Assembly (NCBI GenBank): GCA_963827515.1 | Contig: CAWHBF010000023.1 | Location: 434,001-498,000 of the forward strand | Length of the DNA stretch: 64,000 bases | Origin: JABFSA01 sp963827515 | Lineage (GTDB): Bacteria; Acidobacteriota; Vicinamibacteria; Vicinamibacterales; UBA2999 | Direction of reading: 5' to 3' | Shown: positions 34,779-43,794 of the stretch, one piece after another | Numbering within the stretch: position 1 is the first letter of the stretch | How the letters are laid out: each line of letters opens with the position of its first letter | Translations under genes and position numbers: made by a program | The notes under the pieces: generated by a model | What the model saw: the letters and a program-made list of their open reading frames with translations, nothing else | Told to the model about the DNA's origin: nothing | The model's database searches: none

Positions 34779-36551
34779 ATGAGCATGGTGAGCGAAACCA
34801 GAAAGGGAGCGTCGTGGTTGCTCCACGACACGGACCCGTCCGATGTCTTCACGCCGGAGAGAATGACCGACGAGCACCGGCTCATTGCCAAAACCACCGA
34901 CGAGTTCATCGACTCGGAGGTGCTGCCGAACCTCGAGCAGCTGGAGTCGAAAGACTGGAACCTCGCCCGGCGGCTGGTCCGCCGATGCGGCGAGCTTGGG
35001 TTGCTCGGTACGAACGTGCCCGAGCAGTACGGCGGTCTCGATCTCGACAAAGTCTCCTCGCTCATCGTCGCAGAGCGCATCGCTCGGTCGGCGTCGTTTG
35101 CGACGACATACGGCGGCCAGGCGAACCTGTGTGTGTTGCCGATCTTTCTCTTTGGCACCGACGCTCAGAAGGCGCAGTACCTGCCGAAGCTGGTCGCGGG
35201 GGAACTGGTGGGCGCCTACGCCCTCAGCGAGGCGGAGTCAGGGTCTGATGCGTTCGCGGCCAAGACCCGCGCCTCGCGCGAGCCGGATGGATCGTGGACG
35301 CTCAATGGCGAAAAGATGTGGATCACCAACGGCGGATTCGCCGACGTGATCATCGTCTTCGCCAAAGTCGACGGTGAGCACTTCACCGCGTTCATCGTCG
35401 AAAGAGCCTTCCCTGGCGTGAGCGCCGGCAAGGAAGAGCACAAGATGGGCCTGCACGGCTCGTCGACGACTCCGATCATCCTGCAGGACGCCAAGGTTCC
35501 GGCGGGCAACGTGCTCGGCGAGGTCGGCAAGGGACACAAGGTGGCGCTGAACACGTTGAACTTCGGGCGATTCAAGCTCGGAGGGATGTGCGTGGGCGGG
35601 AGCCGGGTGGCGATTGGTGATGCCGCGAGATACGCCGGGGCGCGCAGGCAGTTCGGTCACCCCATCGCGACGTTCGGCGCCATCCGGTACAAGCTCGGTG
35701 AAATGACCGCACGCACGTATGCGATGGAGAGCCTGATCTATCGGACTGCAGGACTCATCGATGCGGCCCTGGCCGCGACGTCGCGCGACGGCGCTTCGGT
35801 CGCCCAGGCCTTCGAGGAGTATGCGGTTGAGGCCTCGATTGCCAAGGTTGGTGGCACCGAGGTTCTGGACTACGTCCTCGACGAGAACATCCAGATTCAT
35901 GGCGGCAATGGCTTCGTCAAGGATTACCCCGCGGAGCGCTATTACCGAGACGCGCGCGTCAACAGAATCTTCGAGGGGACAAACGAGGTCAATCGCCTAC
36001 TCATCCCTGGGATGGTGATCCGCCGCGCGCTCAAGGGCGACCTGCCCCTCATCGCCGCCGCGAAGGCACTGCAGGACGAGCTGTTGGCGCCGTCGGCGCC
36101 TGCGAGCTTCACGGACGATGCTTTGCTGGGTCGGGAGAGTCTAGCGGTCTCGGCGTTCAAGAAGGTCGTTCTGATCGTGCTCGGCACGGCGATGCAAACC
36201 TACGGTCAGAAACTCAACGACGAACAGGAGATACTCGGCTACGCCGCCGACATCATGATCGACACTTGTGCGGCCGAGAGCGCGGTGCTTCGTGCTCGCG
36301 CGGCGGCGACCGCCGCCCTGCCCCGCGCCGACCTCCATGCCGCGGCCGCGCAGACTTTCGTCAGTGAGGCGGCTCAACGCGTGGAGCACGCTGCCCGCAG
36401 CGCCCTGGCCGCCATGGCCGAAGGCGACTCGCTACGCACCCTTCTGGCCGCGCTACGACGGGTGCTGAAAATAGCCCCGGTCAACACCGTCGCCCTGAGA
36501 CGGCGCCTCGCTGACGCCTCGGTCGAGCAGGGGCGGTATATCCTTGAATAG
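34779..36551 (+). CDS. fadE: acyl-CoA dehydrogenase, long form with C-terminal extension
   Basis: This FAD enzyme of 590 residues introduces the first double bond of beta-oxidation. It contains the FAD/substrate segments AYALSEAESGSDAFAAKT and MWITNGGFADVIIVFAKV, the helical core, and the motif IQIHGGNGFVKDYPAERYYRDARVNRIFEGTNEVNR with the usual catalytic Glu near the end. About 150 extra C-terminal helical residues match the Bacillus FadE/VLCAD-like class. It completes a fadN-fadA-fadE set. Confidence 0.95.
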   Translation: MSMVSETRKGASWLLHDTDPSDVFTPERMTDEHRLIAKTTDEFIDSEVLPNLEQLESKDWNLARRLVRRCGELGLLGTNVPEQYGGLDLDKVSSLIVAERIARSASFATTYGGQANLCVLPIFLFGTDAQKAQYLPKLVAGELVGAYALSEAESGSDAFAAKTRASREPDGSWTLNGEKMWITNGGFADVIIVFAKVDGEHFTAFIVERAFPGVSAGKEEHKMGLHGSSTTPIILQDAKVPAGNVLGEVGKGHKVALNTLNFGRFKLGGMCVGGSRVAIGDAARYAGARRQFGHPIATFGAIRYKLGEMTARTYAMESLIYRTAGLIDAALAATSRDGASVAQAFEEYAVEASIAKVGGTEVLDYVLDENIQIHGGNGFVKDYPAERYYRDARVNRIFEGTNEVNRLLIPGMVIRRALKGDLPLIAAAKALQDELLAPSAPASFTDDALLGRESLAVSAFKKVVLIVLGTAMQTYGQKLNDEQEILGYAADIMIDTCAAESAVLRARAAATAALPRADLHAAAAQTFVSEAAQRVEHAARSALAAMAEGDSLRTLLAALRRVLKIAPVNTVALRRRLADASVEQGRYILE

Positions 36552-37168
36552 TGAGGTTCAGAGTCGGTCCCGTCTTCATCGCGCTCTCGCTCGTTTGGCT
36601 TGCCGCGTGCTCGTCCGGGCCTTCGGGCCCGGATGATTCGGAGTATCTGGAGCAGGTCACGACGGAGCGCACGTTCAAGGACCAGTTCTTCCGCGAGTCT
36701 CCCGAGTCTCCGGTTCCTGGAGACAAACGAAGCGCCATCCTACCTCTGCGATACTTCCCGGTTGAACCGAGTTATTCCGTGCCGGCTGTCCTCCGCCTCG
36801 CCGACGAACGACCGGTCTTCGAGATGCCGACCTCGTCGGGCGCCTTACGCAAGATGCAACTCGTTGGTGTCCTGGAGTTCACGCTGCTGGGACAAAAGCG
36901 GAGCCTGGGTGCGTTTTCCCCGGACGGAACGGTGCGGATCACGAGTCTCTTCGTGCCGTTCGCCGACGAGACGACGGGAAGCGACACCTACAGTGCCGGA
37001 CGGTATCTGGATATCGAGCCGACGTCCACCGGGTACTACACAATCGATTTCAATCGCGCCTACAACCCGTACTGCGCGTACAACGCCAGCTTCGAATGCC
37101 CGTTCCCGCCGCCGACGAACCGGCTGAAGGCGGAGGTCCGTGCCGGCGAAATGGCGCCCGGCGCATGA
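36551..37168 (+). CDS. DUF1684 lipoprotein
   Basis: This protein of 205 residues starts with GTG. A lipoprotein signal peptide ends in the lipobox LAAC near residue 20. The DUF1684 hallmark is the C-terminal YNPYCAYNASFECPFPPPTN segment, preceded by FAFADETTG-like and GRYLDIEP stretches. Its biochemical role is not known; a role in fatty-acid-linked surface processes is only suggested by context. Start and stop overlap both neighbours (ATAGTGAG and ATGA). Confidence 0.9.
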   Translation: MRFRVGPVFIALSLVWLAACSSGPSGPDDSEYLEQVTTERTFKDQFFRESPESPVPGDKRSAILPLRYFPVEPSYSVPAVLRLADERPVFEMPTSSGALRKMQLVGVLEFTLLGQKRSLGAFSPDGTVRITSLFVPFADETTGSDTYSAGRYLDIEPTSTGYYTIDFNRAYNPYCAYNASFECPFPPPTNRLKAEVRAGEMAPGA

Positions 37169-37866
37169 TCACGTCGCTTCAGGCGATCGTGTTCGATTTC
37201 GACGGCGTCATCGCCGACAGCGAACCGCTCCATCTACGCGCGTTTCAGCAGATCCTGGCTGAAGAACGGATCGAGCTCAGTGCGGCCGACTACTACTCCA
37301 GATACCTCGGATACGACGATGTGGGCCTGTTCCAGGCACTGGCGGTGGATCGTGCGGTGACGATGACCGATCGTCAGGTCACCGAGCTGGTCGCACGGAA
37401 GGGCGTGCGGCTTCAGCAGATGCTCCATGACGACCATGTGCTGTTCCCTGGTGCGGTGGAGTTCATCCGAACTGCGGCTGCCGAAGTGCCGATCGCGATT
37501 GCCTCGGGCGCTTTGAAACCCGAGATCCTCAGCATCATCGAGGCCGCCGGCATCGACGAGCTCTTCACCACGATCGTGGCCGCTGGTGACACGCCGCAGA
37601 GCAAGCCGTCCCCGGCGCCATACCGTCTGGCCTTCGAGCAGCTACGTGCAAAGAGCGGGCGCGAGCTCGATCCGCGGCGGTGCGTCGCTATCGAAGATTC
37701 GAGGTGGGGACTGGAATCGGCACAGGGTGCGGGGCTCCGCTGCGTGGGAGTGACGAACAGTTATCCCGCGAACGAGTTGCCGCAGGCCGAACTTGTGGTC
37801 AGCGGCCTTGGAGCACTGACCCTGACAGCACTCGATCGGCTGTGCGCCAGCGAGGACCATGCGTAA
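37165..37866 (+). CDS. HAD-superfamily phosphatase (beta-phosphoglucomutase/phosphoglycolate phosphatase-like)
   Basis: This 233-residue HAD hydrolase has motif I FDFDGVIADSEP near residue 9, motif II AIASGAL, the Lys in QSKPSPAPY and motif III VAIEDSRWGLESAQGAG. The cap is the helical C1 type. The substrate cannot be fixed from sequence. The ATG overlaps the lipoprotein stop by 4 nt. Confidence 0.9.
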   Translation: MITSLQAIVFDFDGVIADSEPLHLRAFQQILAEERIELSAADYYSRYLGYDDVGLFQALAVDRAVTMTDRQVTELVARKGVRLQQMLHDDHVLFPGAVEFIRTAAAEVPIAIASGALKPEILSIIEAAGIDELFTTIVAAGDTPQSKPSPAPYRLAFEQLRAKSGRELDPRRCVAIEDSRWGLESAQGAGLRCVGVTNSYPANELPQAELVVSGLGALTLTALDRLCASEDHA

Positions 37867-38737
37867 AGGTTTCATCGACGCGCTGCTGGCCGCGTCGAAC
37901 GCACCGGGTACGGCACTGGCCGACGCCGCTCTGGTCATCGCCAGAATCGAGTACCCGCGCCTCGACGCTTCCACGTACGTCGCTCGCCTTGACACGATGG
38001 GCGAAGCGGCCCGGTCGTGGATCGAACGGCACATGGACGAAGCGGGCGATAGCTCTCCCCTGTCGCGCGTCAAGGGATTCAACGCGTACCTGTTCGGTGA
38101 CCAACAATTCGCCGGCAACAGGGAGCGGTACGATGACCCGCGCAACAGCTGCCTGAACGAGGTACTCGATCGACGAAGCGGTATTCCAATCACGCTATCG
38201 GTCGTCTACATGGAGGTCGGACGCCGCGCAGGCCTCGACATCGACGGAGTGAACTTTCCAGGTCACTTCCTGGTGCGCGTGCGAGATGCTGCCGGTCGGC
38301 GTGCCCGCGGTCTCATCGTCGACCCCTTCCACGAGGGGGCGTTACTCTCGGAACACGATTGCCGAACGCTGCTGCAGAAGCATGTCGGATCGGAAGTGGC
38401 TTTCAGCCGTTCGCTCATGGCGCCAGCGACGCGCACCCAGATCATCGTGCGCATGCTGCTCAATCTGAAGCGCATCTACATGCACATGCGCTCCTTTCCG
38501 CAAGCGCGCGACGTCACCGAACTGCTCCTGGCCATCACGCCGTCGGCACTCAGTGAGCTACGGGACCGCGGCCTGCTGGCCTATCACCTGAACGACATCA
38601 GCGCCGCGCTCCGCGATCTGCAGACCTACCTCAAGCTAGCCAGCATGGGTGAGGCGACCGAAGACACGAGGGAAGAGCACCAGCAAATCTGGGAGCACGT
38701 CAAGACGCTTCGCCGCAGGGTGGCAGGGCTCAACTAG
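37859..38737 (+). CDS. SirB1 / transglutaminase-like family protein
   Basis: This 292-residue protein belongs to the SirB1 group: RNSCLNEVLDRRSGIPITLS, VYMEVGRRAGLDIDGVNFPG and HFLVR, then a C-terminal helical repeat (RSFPQARDVTELLLAITP). The usual transglutaminase catalytic Cys is represented by SCLNEV. Members are widespread but uncharacterised. It overlaps the HAD gene by 8 nt and ends the plus-strand operon. Confidence 0.88.
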   Translation: MRKGFIDALLAASNAPGTALADAALVIARIEYPRLDASTYVARLDTMGEAARSWIERHMDEAGDSSPLSRVKGFNAYLFGDQQFAGNRERYDDPRNSCLNEVLDRRSGIPITLSVVYMEVGRRAGLDIDGVNFPGHFLVRVRDAAGRRARGLIVDPFHEGALLSEHDCRTLLQKHVGSEVAFSRSLMAPATRTQIIVRMLLNLKRIYMHMRSFPQARDVTELLLAITPSALSELRDRGLLAYHLNDISAALRDLQTYLKLASMGEATEDTREEHQQIWEHVKTLRRRVAGLN

Positions 38738-38741
38738 ACGA

Positions 38742-38915
38742 GTGTGAACTGTCGTTCACACTTCTGAGTTCTCATTTCTCGGTTCGTGTTCACGTTCGGT
38801 TCACCGGTTCATCTGTTCGATGATTCGATCTCTCGAACCTTCGAATAATGAAGCCGAACCGAAGCTGAACAGGAACCGAGAAGTGAGCAGCCAGAAGCGT
38901 GAACGACACGTTCGC
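38742..38915. repeat. 174-bp imperfect palindrome between convergent genes
   Basis: Left arm 38742-38803 and right arm 38854-38915 are inverted copies with about 80% identity. Shared blocks include GTCGTTCAC, CTTCTCGGTTC and TTCGGTTC. The element fills nearly the whole 180-bp gap between the sirB1-like and dipeptidase stops. A transcript would fold into one long hairpin, so it can act as a two-way terminator or be a palindromic mobile relic. Confidence 0.75.
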
Positions 38916-38917
38916 TG

Positions 38918-40291
38918 TCAGTCGTTCAGATTGGCGATTTCCTGATAGAGATGCGCGGACGCGATGATTCCGTTGTGGAAGTTGCCGAGATCGAGCTTCT
39001 CGTCGGGCGCGTGGGCGTTCTCGTCGGGAAGACCGATGCCGAACAGCACGCTCGGGACGCCGAGCTCTTCCTGGAACGTGGAGACCACCGGGATCGAGCC
39101 TCCCTCACGGTTGAATACCGGGCGTTGACCGAAGCCGGATTCAATCGCCCGACCGGCCGCGCGAACGTACTTGTTGTCGAACTCCGTCATCCACGGTTTG
39201 CCGCCGTGCATGCGCGTGAGGGTGAGCTGGACCGTCGCGGGGCAGAGCTTCTTCACGTACTGTTCGAAGCGATCGGCAATCGTGTCGGGGTCCTGGTCGG
39301 GCACGAGCCGCATGCTGACCTTGGCCATCGAAACCGCTGGCAACACCGTCTTGGCCCCTTCACCCGTAAACCCTGACAGCAGACCGTTGACCTCGAATGT
39401 CGGCCGCGCCCACACGCGTTCGAGCGTACTGTAACCCTTCTCGCCAAACAGACGAGGGGCTCCAAGGTCCTTGCGATAACGGGTCTCGTTGAACGGCAGC
39501 TTCTTCCACTCCGCTCGTTCCGCGTCGCTGAGCGGCCGGACAGCATCGTAGAAACCTGGAATCTTCACCCGGCCGCTCCGATCCTTCATCTGGGCGAGCA
39601 CCTGCGCCAGGACAAACGCCGGGTTGGCCACCGCGCCGCCGAAAGAGCCGGAGTGCAAATCGCTCTTCGTTCCGCGAATGTCGATCTGAAAGTACGTGAG
39701 GCCGCGAAGTCCGTAGCAGATAGAAGGAATCCCGCGATCGAACATCGGGGAATCGGAGATCACGACCACGTCTGCCGCGAGATCCTGCTTGTGGTTCTTG
39801 ATGAAATCACCGAGGTGGTCACTGCCCACCTCTTCTTCACCCTCGATCAGAACCTTCATGTTGACGGGCAGTCCTCCAGCCTTCTTGGTGAATGCCTCAA
39901 TCGCCTTGATGTGCATGAACACCTGGCCCTTATCGTCGGCGGCGCCGCGCGCGTAGATCTCGCCATCGCGCACGGTGGCTTCGAATGGTGGGGTGGTCCA
40001 GAGGTCAACCGGATCGACCGGCTGCACGTCGTAGTGGCCGTAGTAGAGAATCGTCGGCTTGCCCGGAGCGCCGAGCCATTCGCCGTAAACGACCGGATGA
40101 CCTGGCGTGTCCATGACACGGACGTTCTGCATCCCTGCTCTGCGAAGCGCTTCCGCGGTCCATTCGGCGGCGCGGCGCACGTCACCGGCGTGCTGTGGCA
40201 GCGCGCTGATACTCGGAATCGCGAGGTAGTCCTTCAGCTCATCGACGTACCGATCGCGATTGACGTTGATGAAATCTAGAACGTCGTTCAT
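38918..40291 (-). CDS. M20-family dipeptidase
   Basis: This zinc peptidase of 457 residues resembles carnosinase/DapE-like dipeptidases. The metal ligands and acid residues are seen in YYGHYDVQPVDP, RGAADDKGQV, EGEEEVGS and the C-terminal GLPDENAHAPDEKL. No signal peptide is present, so it is cytoplasmic. It starts 15 nt after the MBL hydrolase stop and is probably co-transcribed with it. Confidence 0.93.
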   Translation of the reverse strand: MNDVLDFINVNRDRYVDELKDYLAIPSISALPQHAGDVRRAAEWTAEALRRAGMQNVRVMDTPGHPVVYGEWLGAPGKPTILYYGHYDVQPVDPVDLWTTPPFEATVRDGEIYARGAADDKGQVFMHIKAIEAFTKKAGGLPVNMKVLIEGEEEVGSDHLGDFIKNHKQDLAADVVVISDSPMFDRGIPSICYGLRGLTYFQIDIRGTKSDLHSGSFGGAVANPAFVLAQVLAQMKDRSGRVKIPGFYDAVRPLSDAERAEWKKLPFNETRYRKDLGAPRLFGEKGYSTLERVWARPTFEVNGLLSGFTGEGAKTVLPAVSMAKVSMRLVPDQDPDTIADRFEQYVKKLCPATVQLTLTRMHGGKPWMTEFDNKYVRAAGRAIESGFGQRPVFNREGGSIPVVSTFQEELGVPSVLFGIGLPDENAHAPDEKLDLGNFHNGIIASAHLYQEIANLND

Positions 40292-40306
40292 ACCTGAAAT
40301 GCCTTC

Positions 40307-41131
40307 TCAAGACGGCCTGTCACCATCGACGTAACCTTCCGTCATGATATGCCACGCCTCATCACCGCGACGCACCAGGCCATCGAGCTCGAGCTTCCTC
40401 AGATGCGCGACAACCGTCTCCACTGCACGAGCGCGGATTTCGTCCCCTAGCCTCGAGTAGATCCGGGCGACGATCTCATCAGCTGTACTGTCACCCGATC
40501 GAAGGGCCTCGATCACCTGGCGCTCGCGTTTCTGCCGGTGGGCGATGTAACTGGTGAGCAGCGCATTCGGATCCTCGATGATCGGCCCATGTGCCGGCAA
40601 TATTCGTGAGGGATTCAATGCGAGCACCCGCTCCAGCGACAGGAGATAGGCGTGCAAGTCGCCCCCGTGGCTCGAGGGAATCCATACCGTCGTGTCCTCG
40701 ATGGCGAGATCGCCACCGAAGAGGGTCCGTGATTCCGCGTGCCAAAAGCACAGGTGATCCGGCGCATGCCCGGCGGTGTGCAGGGCCGTGACCGTCGTCT
40801 CCCCTGCCTCGATCCGGTCATCCCCCGCTATCGGCACCCAGGGCACGTTCCATCGCTCGTCGCGCCCAGGCCACAAATGCTTCAGGAAACGTGCAGACGG
40901 CATGCGCGCGGCGATGGCCGGCGCCCCGGATGCGTGATCCGAATGACCGTGCGTCACCAACACCTGCGCGAGCCTCGCGCCGCCAAGCGCAGACTCCAAC
41001 GCGTCCAAATGGTTGGGCATCCCGACGCCGGCGTCAATCAACGTTGGCACGCGGCCAGGAATCAGCCAGGTCCAGTTGCCGGCGCCGGTCATCGGCCCGG
41101 GGTTGCCGGCGTGCAGGGCGACCGGAGTCAC
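40307..41131 (-). CDS. metallo-beta-lactamase fold hydrolase with winged-helix tail (LACTB2-like)
   Basis: This 274-residue protein has the MBL metal motif VTHGHSDHASGA near residue 65, the later GGDLAIED and the His in LPAHGPII. Residues of about 205-270 form a winged-helix-like domain as in LACTB2. I chose the GTG at 41131. A further GTG at 41155 would put the start inside the 113-bp repeat. The substrate is unknown; homologues are nucleases or hydrolases. Confidence 0.88.
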   Translation of the reverse strand: MTPVALHAGNPGPMTGAGNWTWLIPGRVPTLIDAGVGMPNHLDALESALGGARLAQVLVTHGHSDHASGAPAIAARMPSARFLKHLWPGRDERWNVPWVPIAGDDRIEAGETTVTALHTAGHAPDHLCFWHAESRTLFGGDLAIEDTTVWIPSSHGGDLHAYLLSLERVLALNPSRILPAHGPIIEDPNALLTSYIAHRQKRERQVIEALRSGDSTADEIVARIYSRLGDEIRARAVETVVAHLRKLELDGLVRRGDEAWHIMTEGYVDGDRPS

Positions 41132-41137
41132 GGCCAG

Positions 41138-41250
41138 ACAGGGCCACAGAGACACCGAGTCACAGAGAGAACCAGAAGGCTCTGTGTCTCTGCGACTCGG
41201 TGGCCTGTTCGAACGATCTTTGACTCTTGATCCATGCGTTCCTGTCTAGA
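41138..41250. repeat. 113-bp direct repeat, copy 1, with GGCCACAGAGACAC hairpin
   Basis: It contains a hairpin (GGCCACAGAGACACCGAGTC and its complement around 41142-41204) and a tail ending CCTGTCTAGA that includes the stop of the pcs-like gene. About 88% identical by hand count to 41952-42064. It fills the gap before the MBL gene. Confidence 0.85.
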
Positions 41251-41938
41251 CCTGGTGCGCGGCTCGGCGTCCGAAGTGAAGGCGAAGTGACAGCAGCACG
41301 TAGTACACCGGGAACACGAGCGACGCCCAGAGCAGCGAACGCGACACATCCGGCAGCTGCCAGAGCAGCCCGAACATCAGCCCGGTCCACGCGACGCCCA
41401 GGGTCATCGTCAGCGGCCGCCAGGTCGGCGTCCGCGATGGATACACGTAGCGGATCGGGACGAACACAAGCAATGCCAGGATCAGCAGGATTGCCGCGTT
41501 CGTCGCCGGGGTCCAGCCGGCCACGTAGAGATAGAACACGACGATGTTCCAGTACGACGGGAAGCCGGTGAAGAAGTGGTCAGGTGTCTTCGCGTCGTCC
41601 TGGCAGAACCCGTAGGCGCTCGAGAACAGCATCGCGGCCACCACGGCAGTCGACCACCGATCCGGAACGAGCAAGGCGTGCCACACGAAAAATGCCGGCA
41701 CGAAGACGTAGGTCAGGTAGTCGACGATATCGTCGAGCTTGCCGCCGTTGAACCCGGGTGTGCGGGTGGCGACGTCGGCGCGGCGGGCAAGAAAACCGTC
41801 GGTGGCGTCAACGACGAGGGCGAACGCGAGCCAGGAGAAAGCGTCGCGGTACCGGTCGTAGAAGATGCGGTTGAGCGCGAGAAAGGCGCAGAGCGCGCCG
41901 CTCGCCGTGTACAGGTGGACGAGCCAGACCCTGACCAC
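41246..41938 (-). CDS. pcs: CDP-alcohol phosphatidyltransferase, phosphatidylcholine-synthase-like
   Basis: This integral membrane enzyme of 230 residues has about 7-8 hydrophobic segments. The CDP-alcohol motif is present (VDATDGFLARRAD with GKLDDIVDYLT). The segment YGFCQDDAKTPDHFFTGFPS is characteristic of bacterial phosphatidylcholine synthases, which condense CDP-diacylglycerol with choline. The start is GTG at 41938. The gene stands alone between two direct repeats and may be a movable cassette. The specific activity is inferred from the motif. Confidence 0.8.
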   Translation of the reverse strand: MVRVWLVHLYTASGALCAFLALNRIFYDRYRDAFSWLAFALVVDATDGFLARRADVATRTPGFNGGKLDDIVDYLTYVFVPAFFVWHALLVPDRWSTAVVAAMLFSSAYGFCQDDAKTPDHFFTGFPSYWNIVVFYLYVAGWTPATNAAILLILALLVFVPIRYVYPSRTPTWRPLTMTLGVAWTGLMFGLLWQLPDVSRSLLWASLVFPVYYVLLSLRLHFGRRAAHQV

Positions 41939-41951
41939 GCAGGCAGGCTAT

Positions 41952-42064
41952 ACAGGGCCACAGAGACACTGAGTCACAGAGAGAACCAAAATACTCTGTG
42001 TCTCTGCGACTCTGTGGCCTGTTGGAACGATCTTTGACATTTGAGTCAAACCTTCCTGTTTAGA
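41952..42064. repeat. 113-bp direct repeat, copy 2, with GGCCACAGAGACAC hairpin
   Basis: This is the second copy of the repeat at 41138-41250, in the same orientation. It ends CCTGTTTAGA across the thyX stop codon and begins 13 nt upstream of the pcs-like start. Confidence 0.85.
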
Positions 42065-43595
42065 GCCGGCGCACGGCGACCGGAAAGTCTCGCCAGACCG
42101 GCACGCCGCAGAAGTGCGTGCCTTCGGTGCACCGGGGTGAGACCAGGCCGTTCCGAATCACGCACGGTGGGCCGATGTGACGTCCGACGCGGGGATGCAC
42201 GGCGCGAACCTGCTCGAGCTCGTCCATCGACGCCAGATAGATCTCTTCCTGCGCGTTGAAGCAGGTACGAAGCGTCCACTTGTGCAAGAGCGCCAGCAGC
42301 GATCCCGACTCCACGAAGCGAAGCGTCTTGGCGTTCGGCAGCACGTACAGCGCGAACTCCAACGGAACGCCGAGCTCGAGCAGACGGTTCTTGGCGGTCC
42401 AGGCTTCCCGCATCGCGCACTCGTAGGCAGCCCGAGCCTTGGCGTTGGCGGCAATCAGTCGCGGCGTGATGTAGTCGGGCTGCGAGGTATCGGCGAAGGT
42501 CATCAGCGGGCGGGATGCCGGCACCATCCGGTGCCGCTGATCCTGCGAGTCGGCAGTGTGACTCAGGCGTTTCTCGAAGACATAGTTCACGTGATGCAGC
42601 GACCGCATCAGCGGCGAGTGATACGACACGTTCAAGATATCCAGCCTGTACTGGTTGGAGGCTGGGTTCATCACCCTGTCGATCGCGGCGTCATCTGACA
42701 GATCCTCCGGCTCCAGGCCGAACACCGAGCGCACCGAGTCAGCGACGATCGCTTCTGCATCGGCCGAGGCGTCCCGAAGCCTCGACCATCTGCCGTTCAG
42801 CCTGGCGTCAAAGGCGGCGGCGACACGGTCGGCGCCGCGCTGGGGTGCTGGAAATCTCGCCTCTGGCAGCGCTTCCGCATCAATAGGGCCGAGCCCGACT
42901 TTCTCGAAAAACATCGGGTCCCATTCCCGGACGAGCCGGACCATCTCACCGATGACGAGGCGCGCCTCGTAGGGCGTGTCGCTCGTATTCACCATTCGCA
43001 GCAAACGGTGCAAAACGATGCCTGAGATCGTGTGCACCATTGAGGTGAAGGCGCCGATGGGAATGACGTAGCGGGCGGTCTCGATGGCACGCTTGTCCGC
43101 GTCTCGCTCGATCTGCTTCAGGCGATCCGGGTTCGTGGTCGGGCGGACGTATCGCAGCTCCTTCAGAATCGCGAGGGCATCGTCTTTGAGGAGGACCGAG
43201 AGCTCCGCGTAGCGCTCCCAGGCCCGTTCGATCGCTCGCTCGTAGACGTCACGCGCCTCACCGGCGAGCGGCGGCACGAACGCGCGCGGTTCCTTCAGCT
43301 TGACGTAGCGCTGGCTGGACTGTTCGGAGTTGTAGAAGGGATACGAGTGCAGGAAGGTCCAGACGAAATGGCGCGAGACATTCTCCAGGCCGAACTCGAA
43401 GTGCGCGTGCTGGTACACCGTATGGTGTCCGGCGTCGAAGGTCAGGCCGCCAATCGTGTTGCGCTGGCTCTCGGTGATCTCCCGGGTGTCGATGACCCGA
43501 GGTGAGTAGCAGGTGCGCGCGGCGGCGATGGCGCCGTCGAACGGAACCGTTGGAGCGTTTCGGAGTGTGACCTTGGGAGGCGCAGTAGAAAGCAC
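42060..43595 (-). CDS. thyX: double-length FAD-dependent thymidylate synthase (ThyX)
   Basis: ThyX makes dTMP from dUMP using flavin and methylenetetrahydrofolate. Usual ThyX is about 220-250 residues; this one has 511 and contains two ThyX-like halves. The normal motif RHRxxSxNExSxRY is split. The first half has RHFVWTF (residue 75) and NSEQSSQRY (89-97); the second has RHRMVPASRP near residue 350. The first half has lost the Arg of RHR and the second lacks the ExSxRY half, so each active site may need both halves. The start is GTG, 9 nt after TATAAT. Confidence 0.88.
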   Translation of the reverse strand: MLSTAPPKVTLRNAPTVPFDGAIAAARTCYSPRVIDTREITESQRNTIGGLTFDAGHHTVYQHAHFEFGLENVSRHFVWTFLHSYPFYNSEQSSQRYVKLKEPRAFVPPLAGEARDVYERAIERAWERYAELSVLLKDDALAILKELRYVRPTTNPDRLKQIERDADKRAIETARYVIPIGAFTSMVHTISGIVLHRLLRMVNTSDTPYEARLVIGEMVRLVREWDPMFFEKVGLGPIDAEALPEARFPAPQRGADRVAAAFDARLNGRWSRLRDASADAEAIVADSVRSVFGLEPEDLSDDAAIDRVMNPASNQYRLDILNVSYHSPLMRSLHHVNYVFEKRLSHTADSQDQRHRMVPASRPLMTFADTSQPDYITPRLIAANAKARAAYECAMREAWTAKNRLLELGVPLEFALYVLPNAKTLRFVESGSLLALLHKWTLRTCFNAQEEIYLASMDELEQVRAVHPRVGRHIGPPCVIRNGLVSPRCTEGTHFCGVPVWRDFPVAVRRL

Positions 43596-43604
43596 GGGGA
43601 ACGC

Positions 43605-43610
43605 ATTATA
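43605..43610 (-). promoter_or_regulatory. TATAAT -10 element of thyX, near-leaderless
   Basis: On the minus strand TATAAT is followed by 9 nt and the GTG start at 43595. No -35 or Shine-Dalgarno match is obvious. Confidence 0.5.
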
Positions 43611-43794
43611 AATCGCCGACAGCCGATCCGCGTTCGTCCACTTCCGGCCTGCCCTGCCTGGCTCCTTGCAGTCGCTACGATCTTCGGTTCGCGACGCGTT
43701 AGCCCTGAGGACAACGACGGCCTCATCATCGGCCAGGGGTGAAGCAACGCAATCCTGCTACGATCGGTCGTTCGCGGCCAACGCGAACGATGCC

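Noticed and set aside
38742..38915. CRISPR-like repeat array
   Set aside because: There is one inverted pair only, with no regular spacer-repeat periodicity; no CRISPR array was found in the window.
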